Shown in pieces: positions 6,693 through 15,653 of a DNA stretch of 42,610 nt. The translations under genes were made by a program, and so were the position numbers. The stretch comes from Nocardiopsis endophytica. GTDB lineage: Bacteria; Actinomycetota; Actinomycetes; Streptosporangiales; Streptosporangiaceae. The stretch spans positions 1 through 42,610 of the forward strand of contig NZ_JAQFWQ010000061.1 in assembly GCF_027706725.1 (NCBI RefSeq). Reading direction: 5' to 3'. The notes beneath the pieces were generated by a model. That model was not told the DNA's origin, searched no databases, and saw only the letters and a list, made by a program, of their open reading frames with translations. Each line of letters begins with the position of its first letter. The stretch's first letter is position 1.

Positions 6693-8318
6693 ATGAGCAG
6701 GGCACCCGTGCTCTCCTCGGCGGTGGACACCGGCGGCGCAGCGTTCGCCGCCAACGCCGAGGCCAACCGCGCCCTCGCCGCCGAGCTGCGCGAGCGCATC
6801 GCCCGCGCCGCGCTCGGCGGGCCCGAGAAGACCCGCATCCGGCACGTCGAGCGCGGCAAGCTGCTGCCCCGCGAACGCGTGCGCGCGCTGCTCGACCCCG
6901 GCTCCCCCTTCCTGGAGCTGTCCCCGCTGGCCGCCTGGGGCCTGTACGGCGAGGACGGCCACGACGCCCCCGCCGCCGGGATCATCACCGGCGTGGGCCG
7001 CGTGGCCGGGCGCGAGGTGGTGGTCGTCGCCAACGACGCCACCGTCAAGGGCGGCACCTACTACCCGATGACCGTCAAGAAGCACCTGCGCGCCCAGGAG
7101 GTCGCCCGGCAGAACCGGCTGCCCTGCGTCTACCTGGTCGACTCCGGCGGCGCGTTCCTGCCCATGCAGGACGACGTCTTCCCCGACCGCGACCACTTCG
7201 GGCGCATCTTCTACAACCAGGCCACCCTCTCCTCCGAGGGCGTGCCGCAGATCGCCGCCGTCCTGGGCTCGTGCACCGCCGGGGGCGCCTACGTGCCCGC
7301 GATGAGCGACGAGGCGGTCATCGTCCGCGAGCAGGGCACCATCTTCCTCGGCGGCCCGCCCCTGGTGAAGGCCGCCACCGGCGAGGTCGTCAGCGCCGAG
7401 GAGCTCGGCGGCGGCGAACTGCACTCGCGCGTGTCCGGGGTGACCGACCACCTCGCCGACGACGACGCGCACGCGCTGTCCATGGTCCGCGACATCGCCG
7501 CCACCCTCGGCCCACGCGACGAGCCCGCCTGGGAGCGCCGCGAGTCCCGGCCCCCCGCACTGGACCCCGACGAGCTCTACGGCATCGTCCCCACCGACAC
7601 CCGCACCCCCTACGACGTGCGCGAGGTCATCGGGCGCGTCGTCGACGCCAGCGAGTTCACCGAGTTCAAGGCCGAGTACGGCACCACGCTGGTCACCGGC
7701 TTCGCGCACATCCACGGCCACCCGGTGGGCATCGTCGCCAACAACGGCATCCTGTTCGCCGAGTCGGCCATGAAGGGCGCCCACTTCATCGAGCTGTGCG
7801 ACCGGCGCCGCATCCCGCTGCTGTTCCTGCAGAACATCTCCGGGTTCATGGTGGGCCGCGACTACGAGGCCGGGGGCATCGCCAAGCACGGCGCCAAGAT
7901 GGTCACCGCCGTGGCCTGCGCGCGCGTCCCCAAGTTCACCGTCGTCATCGGCGGCTCCTTCGGCGCGGGCAACTACAGCATGTGCGGCCGCGCCTACTCC
8001 CCCCGCTTCCTGTGGATGTGGCCCAACGCCCGCATCTCCGTCATGGGCGGCGAGCAGGCCGCCTCGGTGCTGGCCACGGTGCGCCGCGACCAGAAGGACG
8101 CCCGCGGCGAGGAGTGGACCGCCGAGGAGGAGGAACGCTTCAAGCAGCCGGTGCGCGACCAGTACGAGCACCAGGGCGAGCCCTACTACTCCACCGCCCG
8201 GCTGTGGGACGACGGCGTGATCGACCCCGCCGACACCCGCACCGTGCTGGGCCTGGCCCTGTCGGCCGCCCGCCGCTCCCCCCTGGAGCCGGTGGGCTAC
8301 GGCGTCTTCCGGATGTGA
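6693..8318 (+). CDS. accD1: Acyl-CoA carboxylase carboxyltransferase (beta) subunit, MCC-like
   Basis: This transfers the carboxyl group from biotin to an acyl-CoA. At 541 residues it is a full-length two-lobed carboxyltransferase. Motifs in order include [50 protein letters not shown] and [19 protein letters not shown]. The block [19 protein letters not shown] followed by [15 protein letters not shown] is closest to methylcrotonyl-CoA carboxylase beta subunits. This suggests leucine catabolism. GAGGGG precedes the ATG. It is first in an operon with the alpha subunit and an acyl-CoA dehydrogenase, and its substrate could also be another branched acyl-CoA. Confidence 0.87.
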   Translation: MSRAPVLSSAVDTGGAAFAANAEANRALAAELRERIARAALGGPEKTRIRHVERGKLLPRERVRALLDPGSPFLELSPLAAWGLYGEDGHDAPAAGIITGVGRVAGREVVVVANDATVKGGTYYPMTVKKHLRAQEVARQNRLPCVYLVDSGGAFLPMQDDVFPDRDHFGRIFYNQATLSSEGVPQIAAVLGSCTAGGAYVPAMSDEAVIVREQGTIFLGGPPLVKAATGEVVSAEELGGGELHSRVSGVTDHLADDDAHALSMVRDIAATLGPRDEPAWERRESRPPALDPDELYGIVPTDTRTPYDVREVIGRVVDASEFTEFKAEYGTTLVTGFAHIHGHPVGIVANNGILFAESAMKGAHFIELCDRRRIPLLFLQNISGFMVGRDYEAGGIAKHGAKMVTAVACARVPKFTVVIGGSFGAGNYSMCGRAYSPRFLWMWPNARISVMGGEQAASVLATVRRDQKDARGEEWTAEEEERFKQPVRDQYEHQGEPYYSTARLWDDGVIDPADTRTVLGLALSAARRSPLEPVGYGVFRM

Positions 8319-8345
8319 GCGGGCGTGGACGATGAGAGGTGGACG

Positions 8346-10526
8346 ATGACGACGACCGACCCCCGCGAGCGCTCCCGGGCCTGCCGGCCGGGCACCGCGC
8401 CGTCGGTCCTGGTGGCCAACCGCGGCGAGATCGCGGTGCGCATCATGCGCACGCTGCGCCGCCTGGGCATGCGCTCGGTCGCGGTCTACAGCGACGGCGA
8501 CGCCGGGGCGCGGCACACGCGCGAGGCCGACGAGGCGGTGCGCATCGGCGGGGCCGCCCTGGCCGACAGCTACCTGAACGGGCCCGCGATCATCGACGCC
8601 GCCCGGCGCGCCGGGGCCACGATGGTGCACCCGGGGTACGGCTTCCTGTCGGAGAACGCCGCCTTCGCCCGCCGGTGCGCCGAGGCGGGGCTGGTGTTCG
8701 TCGGCCCGCCGCCCGAGGCGATCGAGGCGATGGGCGACAAGATCCGCGCCAAGGAGGCGGTCGCGCGGGCGGGGGTGCCGCTGCTGCCCGGCTTCGCCGA
8801 GGAGCCCGGGGCGCCGATGTCCGACGCCGACCTGGCCGCGGCGGCCGACAAGGCCGGGTACCCGCTGCTCATCAAGCCCTCGGCGGGCGGCGGCGGCAAG
8901 GGCATGCGGCTGGTGCGCGACCCGGCCGGCCTGGTGGACGCCGCCGCGGCGGCGCGCCGGGAGGCCGCGGCCGCGTTCGGCGACGCCACCCTGCTGGTGG
9001 AGCGGTACGTGGACCGGCCCCGGCACATCGAGGTGCAGGTGCTGGCCGACGCCCACGGCACCGTGCTGCACCTGGGCGAGCGCGAGTGCAGCCTGCAGCG
9101 GCGGCACCAGAAGATCGTCGAGGAGGCGCCCTCCCCGATGGTCGGCCCCGGCCTGCGGGCCGCCATGGGCGAGGCGGCGGTCGCCGCCGCCAAGGCCTGC
9201 GGGTACGTGGGCGCGGGCACCGTCGAGTTCATCGTGCAGGACGCCCCCTCCGGCGGTTCAGGCGAGGTGGAGTTCGCCTTCCTGGAGATGAACACCCGGC
9301 TGCAGGTGGAGCACCCGGTCACCGAGGAGGTGGTGGCCGTCGCCGGGCGCCGCGGGGTGGACCTGGTGGAGCTGCAGCTGCGCGTGGCCCAGGGCGAGCC
9401 GCTGCCGTTCGCCCAGGCCGACGTCGGCCTGGAGGGGCACGCGGTGGAGAGCCGCGTCTACGCCGAGGACCCGGCCCGCGACTTCCTGCCCACCGGCGGC
9501 ACCGTGCTGCGCCTGGACGAGCCGGAGGGCGCGCACGTGCGGGTGGACTCGGGGCTGGACGAGGGCACCGAGGTCACCTCCGCCTACGACCCGATGCTGG
9601 CCAAGGTCGTCGTCTGGGCGGCGGACCGGGCCGCGGCGCTGCACCGGATGGACGCCGCCCTGAGCCGGTACACGCTGCTGGGCTGCGGCACCAACGTGGC
9701 GTTCCTGCGGGCGCTGGTCGCCCACCCGGCGGTGGCCGCCGGGGACCTGACCACCGGGCTGACCGAGCTGCTCCGCCCCGAGCTGGCGCCCGGCGGGGAC
9801 GCCGCCGTTCCGGCGGAGGTGTACGCGGCCGCGGCGCTGGACCACCAGCTCGGCCTGGAGCCCGAGGGGCCCGGCGCCGACCCGTTCGACCTGCCCACCG
9901 GGTGGCGCCCCGGCGAGCACGCCTGGACCACCTGGCGGCTGCGGGCGCCCGGCCGCGACCCGGTCGCGGTCCAGGTGCGGCGGCTGTCCGGGCCGGACGC
10001 GGCGCCCGGCGCCCCGGTCGACTACGAGCTGCGGGTGGAGGGCGCCGGGCCCGGGGGTGGGACCGGCGCCGGGCCCGGGCGGGCCACCGCCCACCGGTCG
10101 CCGGACGGGCGGTCGCTGACCGTCGCCTCCGAGGGGCGCACCGTCCGCTACGAGCGCGCGTCGGCGGGCGGCGAGCTGTGGCTCGGCCGCGCCGGGGCCG
10201 CCTGGTCGTTCACCGACGCCCCCGCCATCGCGCCGATGCGGGGCCCCGCGGCGGCCGGGGACGGCACGCTGCGCAGCCCCATGCCCGGCACCGTGCTGGC
10301 CGTGCCCGTCGCCGTGGGCGACCGGGTGGAGGCCGGGAGCCCCGTCGTCGTCGTGGAGGCGATGAAGATGGAGCACGCGGTGACCGCCCCCGTCGACGGG
10401 ACCGTCGCCGAAGTGGTGGTGCGCCCCGGCGACGCGGTGGCCATGGACGCCGTCCTGGCCACCGTCGCACCGGAAGCCGCGGAGACCCCGCGGGAGACCG
10501 ACACCGACTCCCCGACCCAGGAGTGA
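8346..10526 (+). CDS. accA1: Acyl-CoA carboxylase alpha subunit (biotin carboxylase + biotin carrier)
   Basis: This ATP- and bicarbonate-dependent enzyme carboxylates its own biotin for the partner beta subunit. It has 726 residues: the biotin carboxylase N-domain (SVLVANRGEIAVRIMRTL), the ATP-grasp domain (KPSAGGGGKGMRLV; RECSLQRRHQKIVEEAPS; FLEMNTRLQVEHPVTEE), then the C-terminal biotinyl domain with EAMKMEH, biotinylated Lys at about residue 674. ATG 8346 has GAGAGG about 6 bases upstream; GTG 8325 is in frame but has no better site. It lies 27 bp after the beta subunit gene and 5 bp before the acyl-CoA dehydrogenase. This layout parallels the SCO2776-SCO2779 region of Streptomyces coelicolor as I recall it. 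Confidence 0.9.
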   Translation: MTTTDPRERSRACRPGTAPSVLVANRGEIAVRIMRTLRRLGMRSVAVYSDGDAGARHTREADEAVRIGGAALADSYLNGPAIIDAARRAGATMVHPGYGFLSENAAFARRCAEAGLVFVGPPPEAIEAMGDKIRAKEAVARAGVPLLPGFAEEPGAPMSDADLAAAADKAGYPLLIKPSAGGGGKGMRLVRDPAGLVDAAAAARREAAAAFGDATLLVERYVDRPRHIEVQVLADAHGTVLHLGERECSLQRRHQKIVEEAPSPMVGPGLRAAMGEAAVAAAKACGYVGAGTVEFIVQDAPSGGSGEVEFAFLEMNTRLQVEHPVTEEVVAVAGRRGVDLVELQLRVAQGEPLPFAQADVGLEGHAVESRVYAEDPARDFLPTGGTVLRLDEPEGAHVRVDSGLDEGTEVTSAYDPMLAKVVVWAADRAAALHRMDAALSRYTLLGCGTNVAFLRALVAHPAVAAGDLTTGLTELLRPELAPGGDAAVPAEVYAAAALDHQLGLEPEGPGADPFDLPTGWRPGEHAWTTWRLRAPGRDPVAVQVRRLSGPDAAPGAPVDYELRVEGAGPGGGTGAGPGRATAHRSPDGRSLTVASEGRTVRYERASAGGELWLGRAGAAWSFTDAPAIAPMRGPAAAGDGTLRSPMPGTVLAVPVAVGDRVEAGSPVVVVEAMKMEHAVTAPVDGTVAEVVVRPGDAVAMDAVLATVAPEAAETPRETDTDSPTQE

Positions 10527-10531
10527 CCGCC

Positions 10532-11707
10532 ATGACCAGCACGAGCAGCACCGGATCCGGCCCGCTCTCCGCCGAGCACGAGGAACTGCGCCGCACCGTC
10601 GAGGCCTTCGCGCGCGACGAGGTGGCGCCGGTCATCGGCGACTACTACGAGAAGGGGGCCTTCCCCTACGACATCGTGGCCAAGATGGGGCGGATGGGCC
10701 TGTTCGGGCTGCCGTTCCCGGAGGAGTACGGGGGCATGGGCGGGGACTACTTCGCCCTGTGCCTGGCCCTGGAGGAGCTGGCCCGCGCCGACTCCTCGGT
10801 GGCGATCACCCTGGAGGCGGGGGTGTCGCTGGGCGCCATGCCGATCTTCCGGTTCGGCACCGACAAGCAGCGCGAGGAGTGGCTGCCGCGCCTGTGCTCG
10901 GGCGAGGCGCTGGGCGCCTTCGGCCTGACCGAGCCGGGCGGCGGGTCGGACGCGGGCGCCACCCGCACCACCGCGCGCCTGGAGGAGGGGCGGTGGGTCA
11001 TCGACGGCACCAAGTCCTTCATCACCAACTCCGGCACCGACATCACCGCGCTGGTGACGGTGACGGCGGTGACCGGCCGCAAGCCGGACGGGCGGCCGGA
11101 GATCTCGACGATCCTGGTGCCCTCGGGCACGCCCGGGTTCACCGTCGGGCAGAAGTACTCCAAGGTGGGCTGGAGCGCCTCGGACACCCGTGAGCTGGTC
11201 TTCCAGGACTGCCGGGTGCCGGAGGAGAACCTGGTGGGCGAGCGGGGGCGGGGCTACGCCCAGTTCCTGCGCATCCTGGACGAGGGGCGGATCGCGATCG
11301 CCGCGCTGTCGGTGGGGCTGGCCCAGGGGTGCGTCGACGAGAGCCTGCGCTACGCGGGCGAGCGGGAGGCGTTCGGCTCGGCCATCGGCGGCTACCAGGC
11401 GATCCAGTTCAAGATCGCCGACATGGAGGCCCGGGCGCACACCGCGCGGCTGGCCTACTACGAGGCGGCCCGGAAGATGCTGGCGGGCGAGCCGTTCAAG
11501 AAGGAGGCCGCCATCGCCAAGCTGGTGTCCTCGAACGCGGCGATGGACAACGCACGGGACGCCACCCAGGTGTTCGGCGGCTACGGCTTCATGAACGAGT
11601 ACGCGGTGGGCCGCTTCTACCGCGACGCCAAGATCCTGGAGGTGGGCGAGGGGACCAGCGAGGTCCAGAGGATGCTCATCGCGAGGGAGCTGGGGCTTCC
11701 CGCGTAG
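10532..11707 (+). CDS. Acyl-CoA dehydrogenase (AcdH type)
   Basis: This is an FAD enzyme that introduces an alpha,beta double bond into an acyl-CoA. It has 391 residues, typical of the family. The signature blocks GAFGLTEPGGGSDAGATRT (FAD-binding middle domain) and FGGYGFMNEYAVGRFYRDAK (C-terminal helices) are present. The catalytic Glu is at about residue 373 in EVGEGTSEVQR. Isovaleryl-CoA dehydrogenases usually carry Ala here and a Glu elsewhere, so it is more like general or short/branched-chain enzymes despite its leucine-pathway neighbours. It starts 5 bp after the alpha subunit stop, so it is in the same operon. The HMG-CoA lyase that often sits in this position in streptomycetes is absent. 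Confidence 0.88.
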   Translation: MTSTSSTGSGPLSAEHEELRRTVEAFARDEVAPVIGDYYEKGAFPYDIVAKMGRMGLFGLPFPEEYGGMGGDYFALCLALEELARADSSVAITLEAGVSLGAMPIFRFGTDKQREEWLPRLCSGEALGAFGLTEPGGGSDAGATRTTARLEEGRWVIDGTKSFITNSGTDITALVTVTAVTGRKPDGRPEISTILVPSGTPGFTVGQKYSKVGWSASDTRELVFQDCRVPEENLVGERGRGYAQFLRILDEGRIAIAALSVGLAQGCVDESLRYAGEREAFGSAIGGYQAIQFKIADMEARAHTARLAYYEAARKMLAGEPFKKEAAIAKLVSSNAAMDNARDATQVFGGYGFMNEYAVGRFYRDAKILEVGEGTSEVQRMLIARELGLPA

Positions 11708-11735
11708 GGGCCCACCAGCCCCGGTTCGGACCCGT

Positions 11736-11783
11736 CCGCCCCGGCGGGGTGTCGGCCGTGCCGCCGACACCCCGCCGGGGCGG
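11736..11783. terminator. Perfect 21-bp hairpin terminator
   Basis: The left arm at 11736-11756 (starting CCGCCCCGGCGGGG) pairs perfectly with the right arm at 11763-11783 across a 6-base loop. It lies between the convergent acyl-CoA dehydrogenase and membrane protein genes and probably ends both transcripts. There is no T-run. Confidence 0.75.
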
Positions 11784-11881
11784 CGACTGTGCCGGTACGG
11801 CCGCATTCATCCCGGGCCGCCCGACAACGGGCACCGGGTCCTCCGCCACCTCCTCAGCGGGGGGGCGGTGCGTCAGGTGCG

Positions 11882-12286
11882 TCAGCCGTCGCGTGGCCGC
11901 TCGACGTTCCGGGCGGTGGGGCTTTCGGCGCCCGAGGACCTCTTGGACCTCCGGCCGAACATCTGCCAGGCGCGGAATCCGATGCCCGCCACGACGAGCA
12001 CGATGGTGCCCACGGCCGCCCAGGGGAAGGCGACGTCCTCGGCCTCCTCCCCGTCCCCGGTGCCGTCCACCGCCGCGAGGGCGGTGGCGCCCTCCTCATC
12101 GACCGCGGCTCCCCCGGTGGTGGCGGTACCGGCCGCAGGGACCACGGCCGGAGGAGCCCCGGCCGCCGAGGCCGGCGCCGGGACGGGCACGGTGAACGCC
12201 ATGGCGACACCGAGGACCGTCGCGGCGAGGAGGAAACGCGGAGATGTCATACAACTGCGATGCGCGCGGGCCCACACGCGTTCCAT
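11882..12286 (-). CDS. Small exported protein with C-terminal membrane anchor
   Basis: This is a predicted 134-residue protein of unknown function. It has an N-terminal signal sequence (RFLLAATVLGVAMAFT, likely cut near ASAAGA), then an Ala/Gly/Glu-rich linker, a single membrane span (AAVGTIVLVVAGIGFRAW) and a basic tail FGRRSKRSSG that should stay inside the cell. The arrangement resembles anchored exported proteins, but there is no sortase motif. The ATG at 12286 has a GGAG only 3 bases upstream; the in-frame ATG at 12250 (MTSPRF) has no visible ribosome site, so the start is uncertain. I know no homologous family. Confidence 0.6.
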   Translation of the reverse strand: MERVWARAHRSCMTSPRFLLAATVLGVAMAFTVPVPAPASAAGAPPAVVPAAGTATTGGAAVDEEGATALAAVDGTGDGEEAEDVAFPWAAVGTIVLVVAGIGFRAWQMFGRRSKRSSGAESPTARNVERPRDG

Positions 12287-12403
12287 CGTCTCCGCGTCAC
12301 GCACGCCCGGCCACGCTGCGTGGCGGTGCGCGCCCGGGGCCGCGCCGGTCGCCCTGACCGACCCGGCGGCCCCCGCACGCACCCACGACTGCAACAATGG
12401 GCA

Positions 12404-12431
12404 TTGACAACGTTTTCGCGGCACGTGCCGC
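12404..12431 (+). promoter_or_regulatory. TTGACA box and 14-bp palindrome before the hydrolase gene
   Basis: TTGACA (12404-12409) matches a -35 consensus. It is followed by the perfect palindrome GCGGCACGTGCCGC at 12418-12431, 19 bp before the GTG start of the hydrolase. No clear -10 box exists at normal spacing. A repressor site is plausible but unproven. Confidence 0.35.
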
Positions 12432-12450
12432 TGGAAGGGAACAGGCGACC

Positions 12451-13311
12451 GTGTCCACTCCCGCCGGGACCGCCCCCGCGCCCGACCGCGCCGACGCGCC
12501 CCGCATCGCCTACGACCGCGTCGGCCGGGGCTCGCCCGTGGTGCTCCTGCACGGGATCGGCCACCGGCGCCAGACCTGGTACCCGGTGATGCGCGAGCTC
12601 GCACCGCACCACGAGCTGATCGCCCTGGACCTGCCGGGCTTCGGCCAGTCCACCGCGCCCGCCCCGGGCGCCCCCTACGACGTGGACTGGCTCGTCGACA
12701 CCGTCGGGCGGATGTGCGCCGGGCTCGGCGTCGAGCGGCCCCACGTGGTGGGCAACTCCCTGGGCGGGGCGATCGCCCTGGAGCTGGGCGCGCGCGGGGC
12801 GGCGGCCTCGGTGACCGCGTTCTCCCCCGTCGGGTTCGCCCCCACCGGGAGCCACGCGGGCCTGCGGGCACTGGCGGCCGGTGCGCGCGTGGCCGGGCTG
12901 GTCCCCGAGCCGGTGCGGGTTGCCGCCGCCACCAGCCCGCCCGCCCGCTCGATCGCCCGCCGGGTGCTGCGCGGCGACCCCTCCTCGCCCGCCGCGCAGG
13001 GGCTGGCCTTCGACGCGACCCTGGTCAGCGCCGGGTCGCCGTTCGTGCGCCTGGTACCGCGGGTGGCCGGGTACCGGTTCTCCCACCGCGAGGTGCCGTG
13101 CCCGGTGACGGTGGCCTGGGGCGACCGCGACCGGCTGCTGCCCCCGTCGGGGGCGCGCACGGCGCTGCGCCGCATCCCGCACGCCCGCCTGGTGTCGCTG
13201 CTGGGCTGCGGGCACATCCCCATGGCCGACGCCCCGCGCCGGGTCGCCGCCGAGATCCTGCAGACGGCCCGGACGGCCGGAGGGCCCCGCCGGGAGGGCT
13301 GGGAGGGCTGA
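12451..13311 (+). CDS. Alpha/beta-fold hydrolase
   Basis: This is a 286-residue alpha/beta hydrolase of unknown substrate. The oxyanion motif VVLLHGIGHRRQTW lies near residue 30. The nucleophile elbow is VVGNSLGGAIA (Ser), the acid is probably the Asp in VAWGDRDRLLPP, and the catalytic His is in GCGHIPMADAP. GTG 12451 has AGG about 10 bases upstream; ATG 12397 is in frame but has no ribosome site and would overlap the putative operator. The gene ends 4 bp before the end of the convergent acetyltransferase gene. The family includes esterases, haloperoxidase-like proteins and lipases, and nothing here decides among them. Confidence 0.78.
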   Translation: MSTPAGTAPAPDRADAPRIAYDRVGRGSPVVLLHGIGHRRQTWYPVMRELAPHHELIALDLPGFGQSTAPAPGAPYDVDWLVDTVGRMCAGLGVERPHVVGNSLGGAIALELGARGAAASVTAFSPVGFAPTGSHAGLRALAAGARVAGLVPEPVRVAAATSPPARSIARRVLRGDPSSPAAQGLAFDATLVSAGSPFVRLVPRVAGYRFSHREVPCPVTVAWGDRDRLLPPSGARTALRRIPHARLVSLLGCGHIPMADAPRRVAAEILQTARTAGGPRREGWEG

Positions 13312-13315
13312 GAGG

Positions 13316-13798
13316 TCAGCCCAGTTCGAGCCCGTAGGCCAGCAGGGTGAGGCCGGGAAAGGGGTCCCAGTCGCGGTCCGGCAGCCGCCGGAACCCGCGC
13401 CGCTCATAGATGCGCTGCGCGGCGGCCATCGTGGGCTGGGTGGACAGCACCACGCGGTGCGCCCCCTGGGCCTCCGAGCGCTCCACGACCGCCTCCACCA
13501 GGGCCCGGCCCACGCCGCGCCCGCGCGCCGCCGGGGAGACCGCGAGCGCGCGCACCTCCGCCTCCTCCGGGGCGCGGGCGACGTCGCTCGAAGGCCGGTA
13601 GTCCTGCAGCATGACCGTGCCCAGCAGGGCGCCGTCGGCGTCCTCGGCCACCAGCACCTCCCCGCCGTCGGCACCGAGCCTGCGCAGCACCTCGGCGTAG
13701 TCCGGGCCGGCCTTGAGCATCCCGTCCGACTCGTAGGCGGCGACCCGCAGGTCCCCGACCGCCTCCCACTCCTCCGGACGCACACGGCGAATGATCAT
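13316..13798 (-). CDS. GNAT-family N-acetyltransferase
   Basis: This transfers an acetyl group from acetyl-CoA to an unknown amine. It has 160 residues, one complete GNAT domain. The acetyl-CoA pyrophosphate-binding motif is seen as VSPAARGRGVGRALVEAVV, preceded by EAEVRALAV (beta-4). The C-terminal IYERRGFRRLPDRDW is the usual last GNAT element. The gene is convergent with the hydrolase and 43 bp downstream of the VWA protein gene on the same strand, so it may be cotranscribed with that pair. I see no substrate clue. Confidence 0.83.
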   Translation of the reverse strand: MIIRRVRPEEWEAVGDLRVAAYESDGMLKAGPDYAEVLRRLGADGGEVLVAEDADGALLGTVMLQDYRPSSDVARAPEEAEVRALAVSPAARGRGVGRALVEAVVERSEAQGAHRVVLSTQPTMAAAQRIYERRGFRRLPDRDWDPFPGLTLLAYGLELG

Positions 13799-13841
13799 GC
13801 GGTCGAGTGAACCAGACGCCGGGGACAGGTGCGCACGGGGC

Positions 13842-15653
13842 TCACACCACTTCGAAAACCGGGCCATTGGGGCGGAACGGAAGCCGCTCCCCCTTCGGCA
13901 CCAGGTAGGCGTGGTCCCTCCGCACCCGCAGCACGTCGCACGCGGTGTCGGTGACGATGAGGACCGGCGCCCCGGGCGGGAAGTCCTCCGCTGCGTGCAG
14001 CAGGTCCACCCCGGGCTGCAGCACGGTGCCGCCCCCGCCCTTGATGCGCACACGGCCCTCGATCTCGTGGGGCTGCAGGTACCCCGCGTCGTAGGGCGCC
14101 GCGTCGCAGAAGACCACGCGCGCGGCGGGCACGTCGCGCGCCTCGGCGTAGGAGGCGATCGCCCCGAGCGCCTTGCCCATGAGCCGGGTTCCCATCGACC
14201 CCGAGGTGTCCAGGACGACGCCGAACGTGCAGCGCGCGATCTCCTCCGGCGGGAAGTACCATCCCGCGCGCGGGATGCCGGGGGTGGAGGCCTGCCGACG
14301 CGCCGGGCGGGCGAAGCTGCGCACCGCCTCGGGGCGCGGCACGAACTCGTCGAACCAGCGCGCGAGCTGCACGTCCCACGGCGGCGGGGGGTGGGCGATG
14401 GCGCGGATCTCCGACTCCAGCCCGACCGGCACCAGCCCCCGGTCCTGGCTGACGTGCAGCTCCAGCCCTTGCACGAGGCCGCGGCGGTAGAAGTCGTCCA
14501 GGTCGACGTAGTCCTTGGGGCGGTGCGGCAGCGGCTCGCCCAGCACGTCGCTCCCGCCCTTGCCCCGGAGCGTGGCCATGCGCCGCATGCGCCGCCGGTC
14601 GGTGGCGATGCGGTCGTACACCTCCTCGGCCGACATCCCTGCGAGCCGCGGGTCGTACAGCAGCCCTTGGGGCATGTCGCCCACGCCCATCTCGACCAGC
14701 CACCCGTTGATGACGTAATCGCAGGCCACGTTGAACAGGAAGTGGTCCCTGGGGCCGCACCGGTCCGCGTGCCTGAGGGCCGCGTGCAGCATCTCGTGGG
14801 CGAGGATGAAGCGCCATTCCCCCTCGGTCTGCTGGCGCAGCGGATTGACGTAGATCTCGCCCGCGGAGGCGTTCACCGCGGCCACGGAGATGTCGTGGGC
14901 GCGCGCGAGGTCGGCGTCGGCCACGACCTCCATACCGGCGGCGATGCCGCCGAGCAGCGGGTAGGAGGACACGAACCAGCCCAGCGCGCGCTCCCAGGGG
15001 TCGCGCTCGTGCCGCCGCCTGGGGCGGCTCCCGGGGCGGGCCCCGGCGTCCTCCATCGCCTCGCCCATGGTGCGGGCCAGGCCGTGCGCGAACTCCTTGC
15101 CCCAGTCGGGCGGGTCGTACCAGGACCGCCACGGCACCAGCAGCTGGTCGTCGCCCGCGCCGGCCACCCCGCACGCCTCCAGCCCGGCGGGAATGCCGTC
15201 CCGGCGCCAGCGCTCGGCCAGCTCCTCCTCGTCGCCGCCGGGGACGGAGGGGGACGTCAGGAACGGCGAGGACCCCACGGAGAAGGTCGCCTGGAAGCGG
15301 ACGACCACGGCGCAGCGCGCGGCGAGGGCGAAGCGGTCGGGCTGTTCCCGCTCCTCCGCCGCCGCGGGGACGTGCCCGAACCCCAGGTGCAGCAGGCAGT
15401 GCGCCAGCACCCAGGCCCATTCGCGGGGGTCGGCGAGGCGCCTGGGGTGGACGTGCACGGTGCCGTTGGAGTCGACCGCCGCCCAGCCGTCGGGCGGCAC
15501 ATCCCGGCAGTCCTCGCGGCAGTACCGGGGCTCCATCGACCCCAGCGCCCGGTTCGCGGCGACCATCCTGGCCCCCTCGAAGAACGCCTTGGCGGCCGGG
15601 TCGGGCCGTGCCCCGGCCTGGCCGCCCTTGCCGCCCCGGCCGCGCCTGCTCAC
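13842..15653 (-). CDS. VWA-like protein with putative metallopeptidase domain (DUF2201 type)
   Basis: This is a 603-residue cytosolic protein, partner of the MoxR ATPase upstream. A putative metallopeptidase domain holds HEMLHAALRH at residues 286-295, a zinc HExxH motif with a third His. Near residue 85, AHCLLHLGFGH has the same H-x3-H-x4-H spacing but lacks the Glu, perhaps a degenerate duplicate. The C-terminal VWA-like domain has the MIDAS sequence LDTSGSMG, Asp at 482. MoxR/VWA pairs are thought to act as metal-dependent chaperones or remodelling complexes. The GTG start overlaps the ATPase stop by 4 bases, so the two are translationally coupled. The substrate is unknown, and whether the peptidase is active cannot be told from sequence. 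Confidence 0.82.
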   Translation of the reverse strand: MSRRGRGGKGGQAGARPDPAAKAFFEGARMVAANRALGSMEPRYCREDCRDVPPDGWAAVDSNGTVHVHPRRLADPREWAWVLAHCLLHLGFGHVPAAAEEREQPDRFALAARCAVVVRFQATFSVGSSPFLTSPSVPGGDEEELAERWRRDGIPAGLEACGVAGAGDDQLLVPWRSWYDPPDWGKEFAHGLARTMGEAMEDAGARPGSRPRRRHERDPWERALGWFVSSYPLLGGIAAGMEVVADADLARAHDISVAAVNASAGEIYVNPLRQQTEGEWRFILAHEMLHAALRHADRCGPRDHFLFNVACDYVINGWLVEMGVGDMPQGLLYDPRLAGMSAEEVYDRIATDRRRMRRMATLRGKGGSDVLGEPLPHRPKDYVDLDDFYRRGLVQGLELHVSQDRGLVPVGLESEIRAIAHPPPPWDVQLARWFDEFVPRPEAVRSFARPARRQASTPGIPRAGWYFPPEEIARCTFGVVLDTSGSMGTRLMGKALGAIASYAEARDVPAARVVFCDAAPYDAGYLQPHEIEGRVRIKGGGGTVLQPGVDLLHAAEDFPPGAPVLIVTDTACDVLRVRRDHAYLVPKGERLPFRPNGPVFEVV

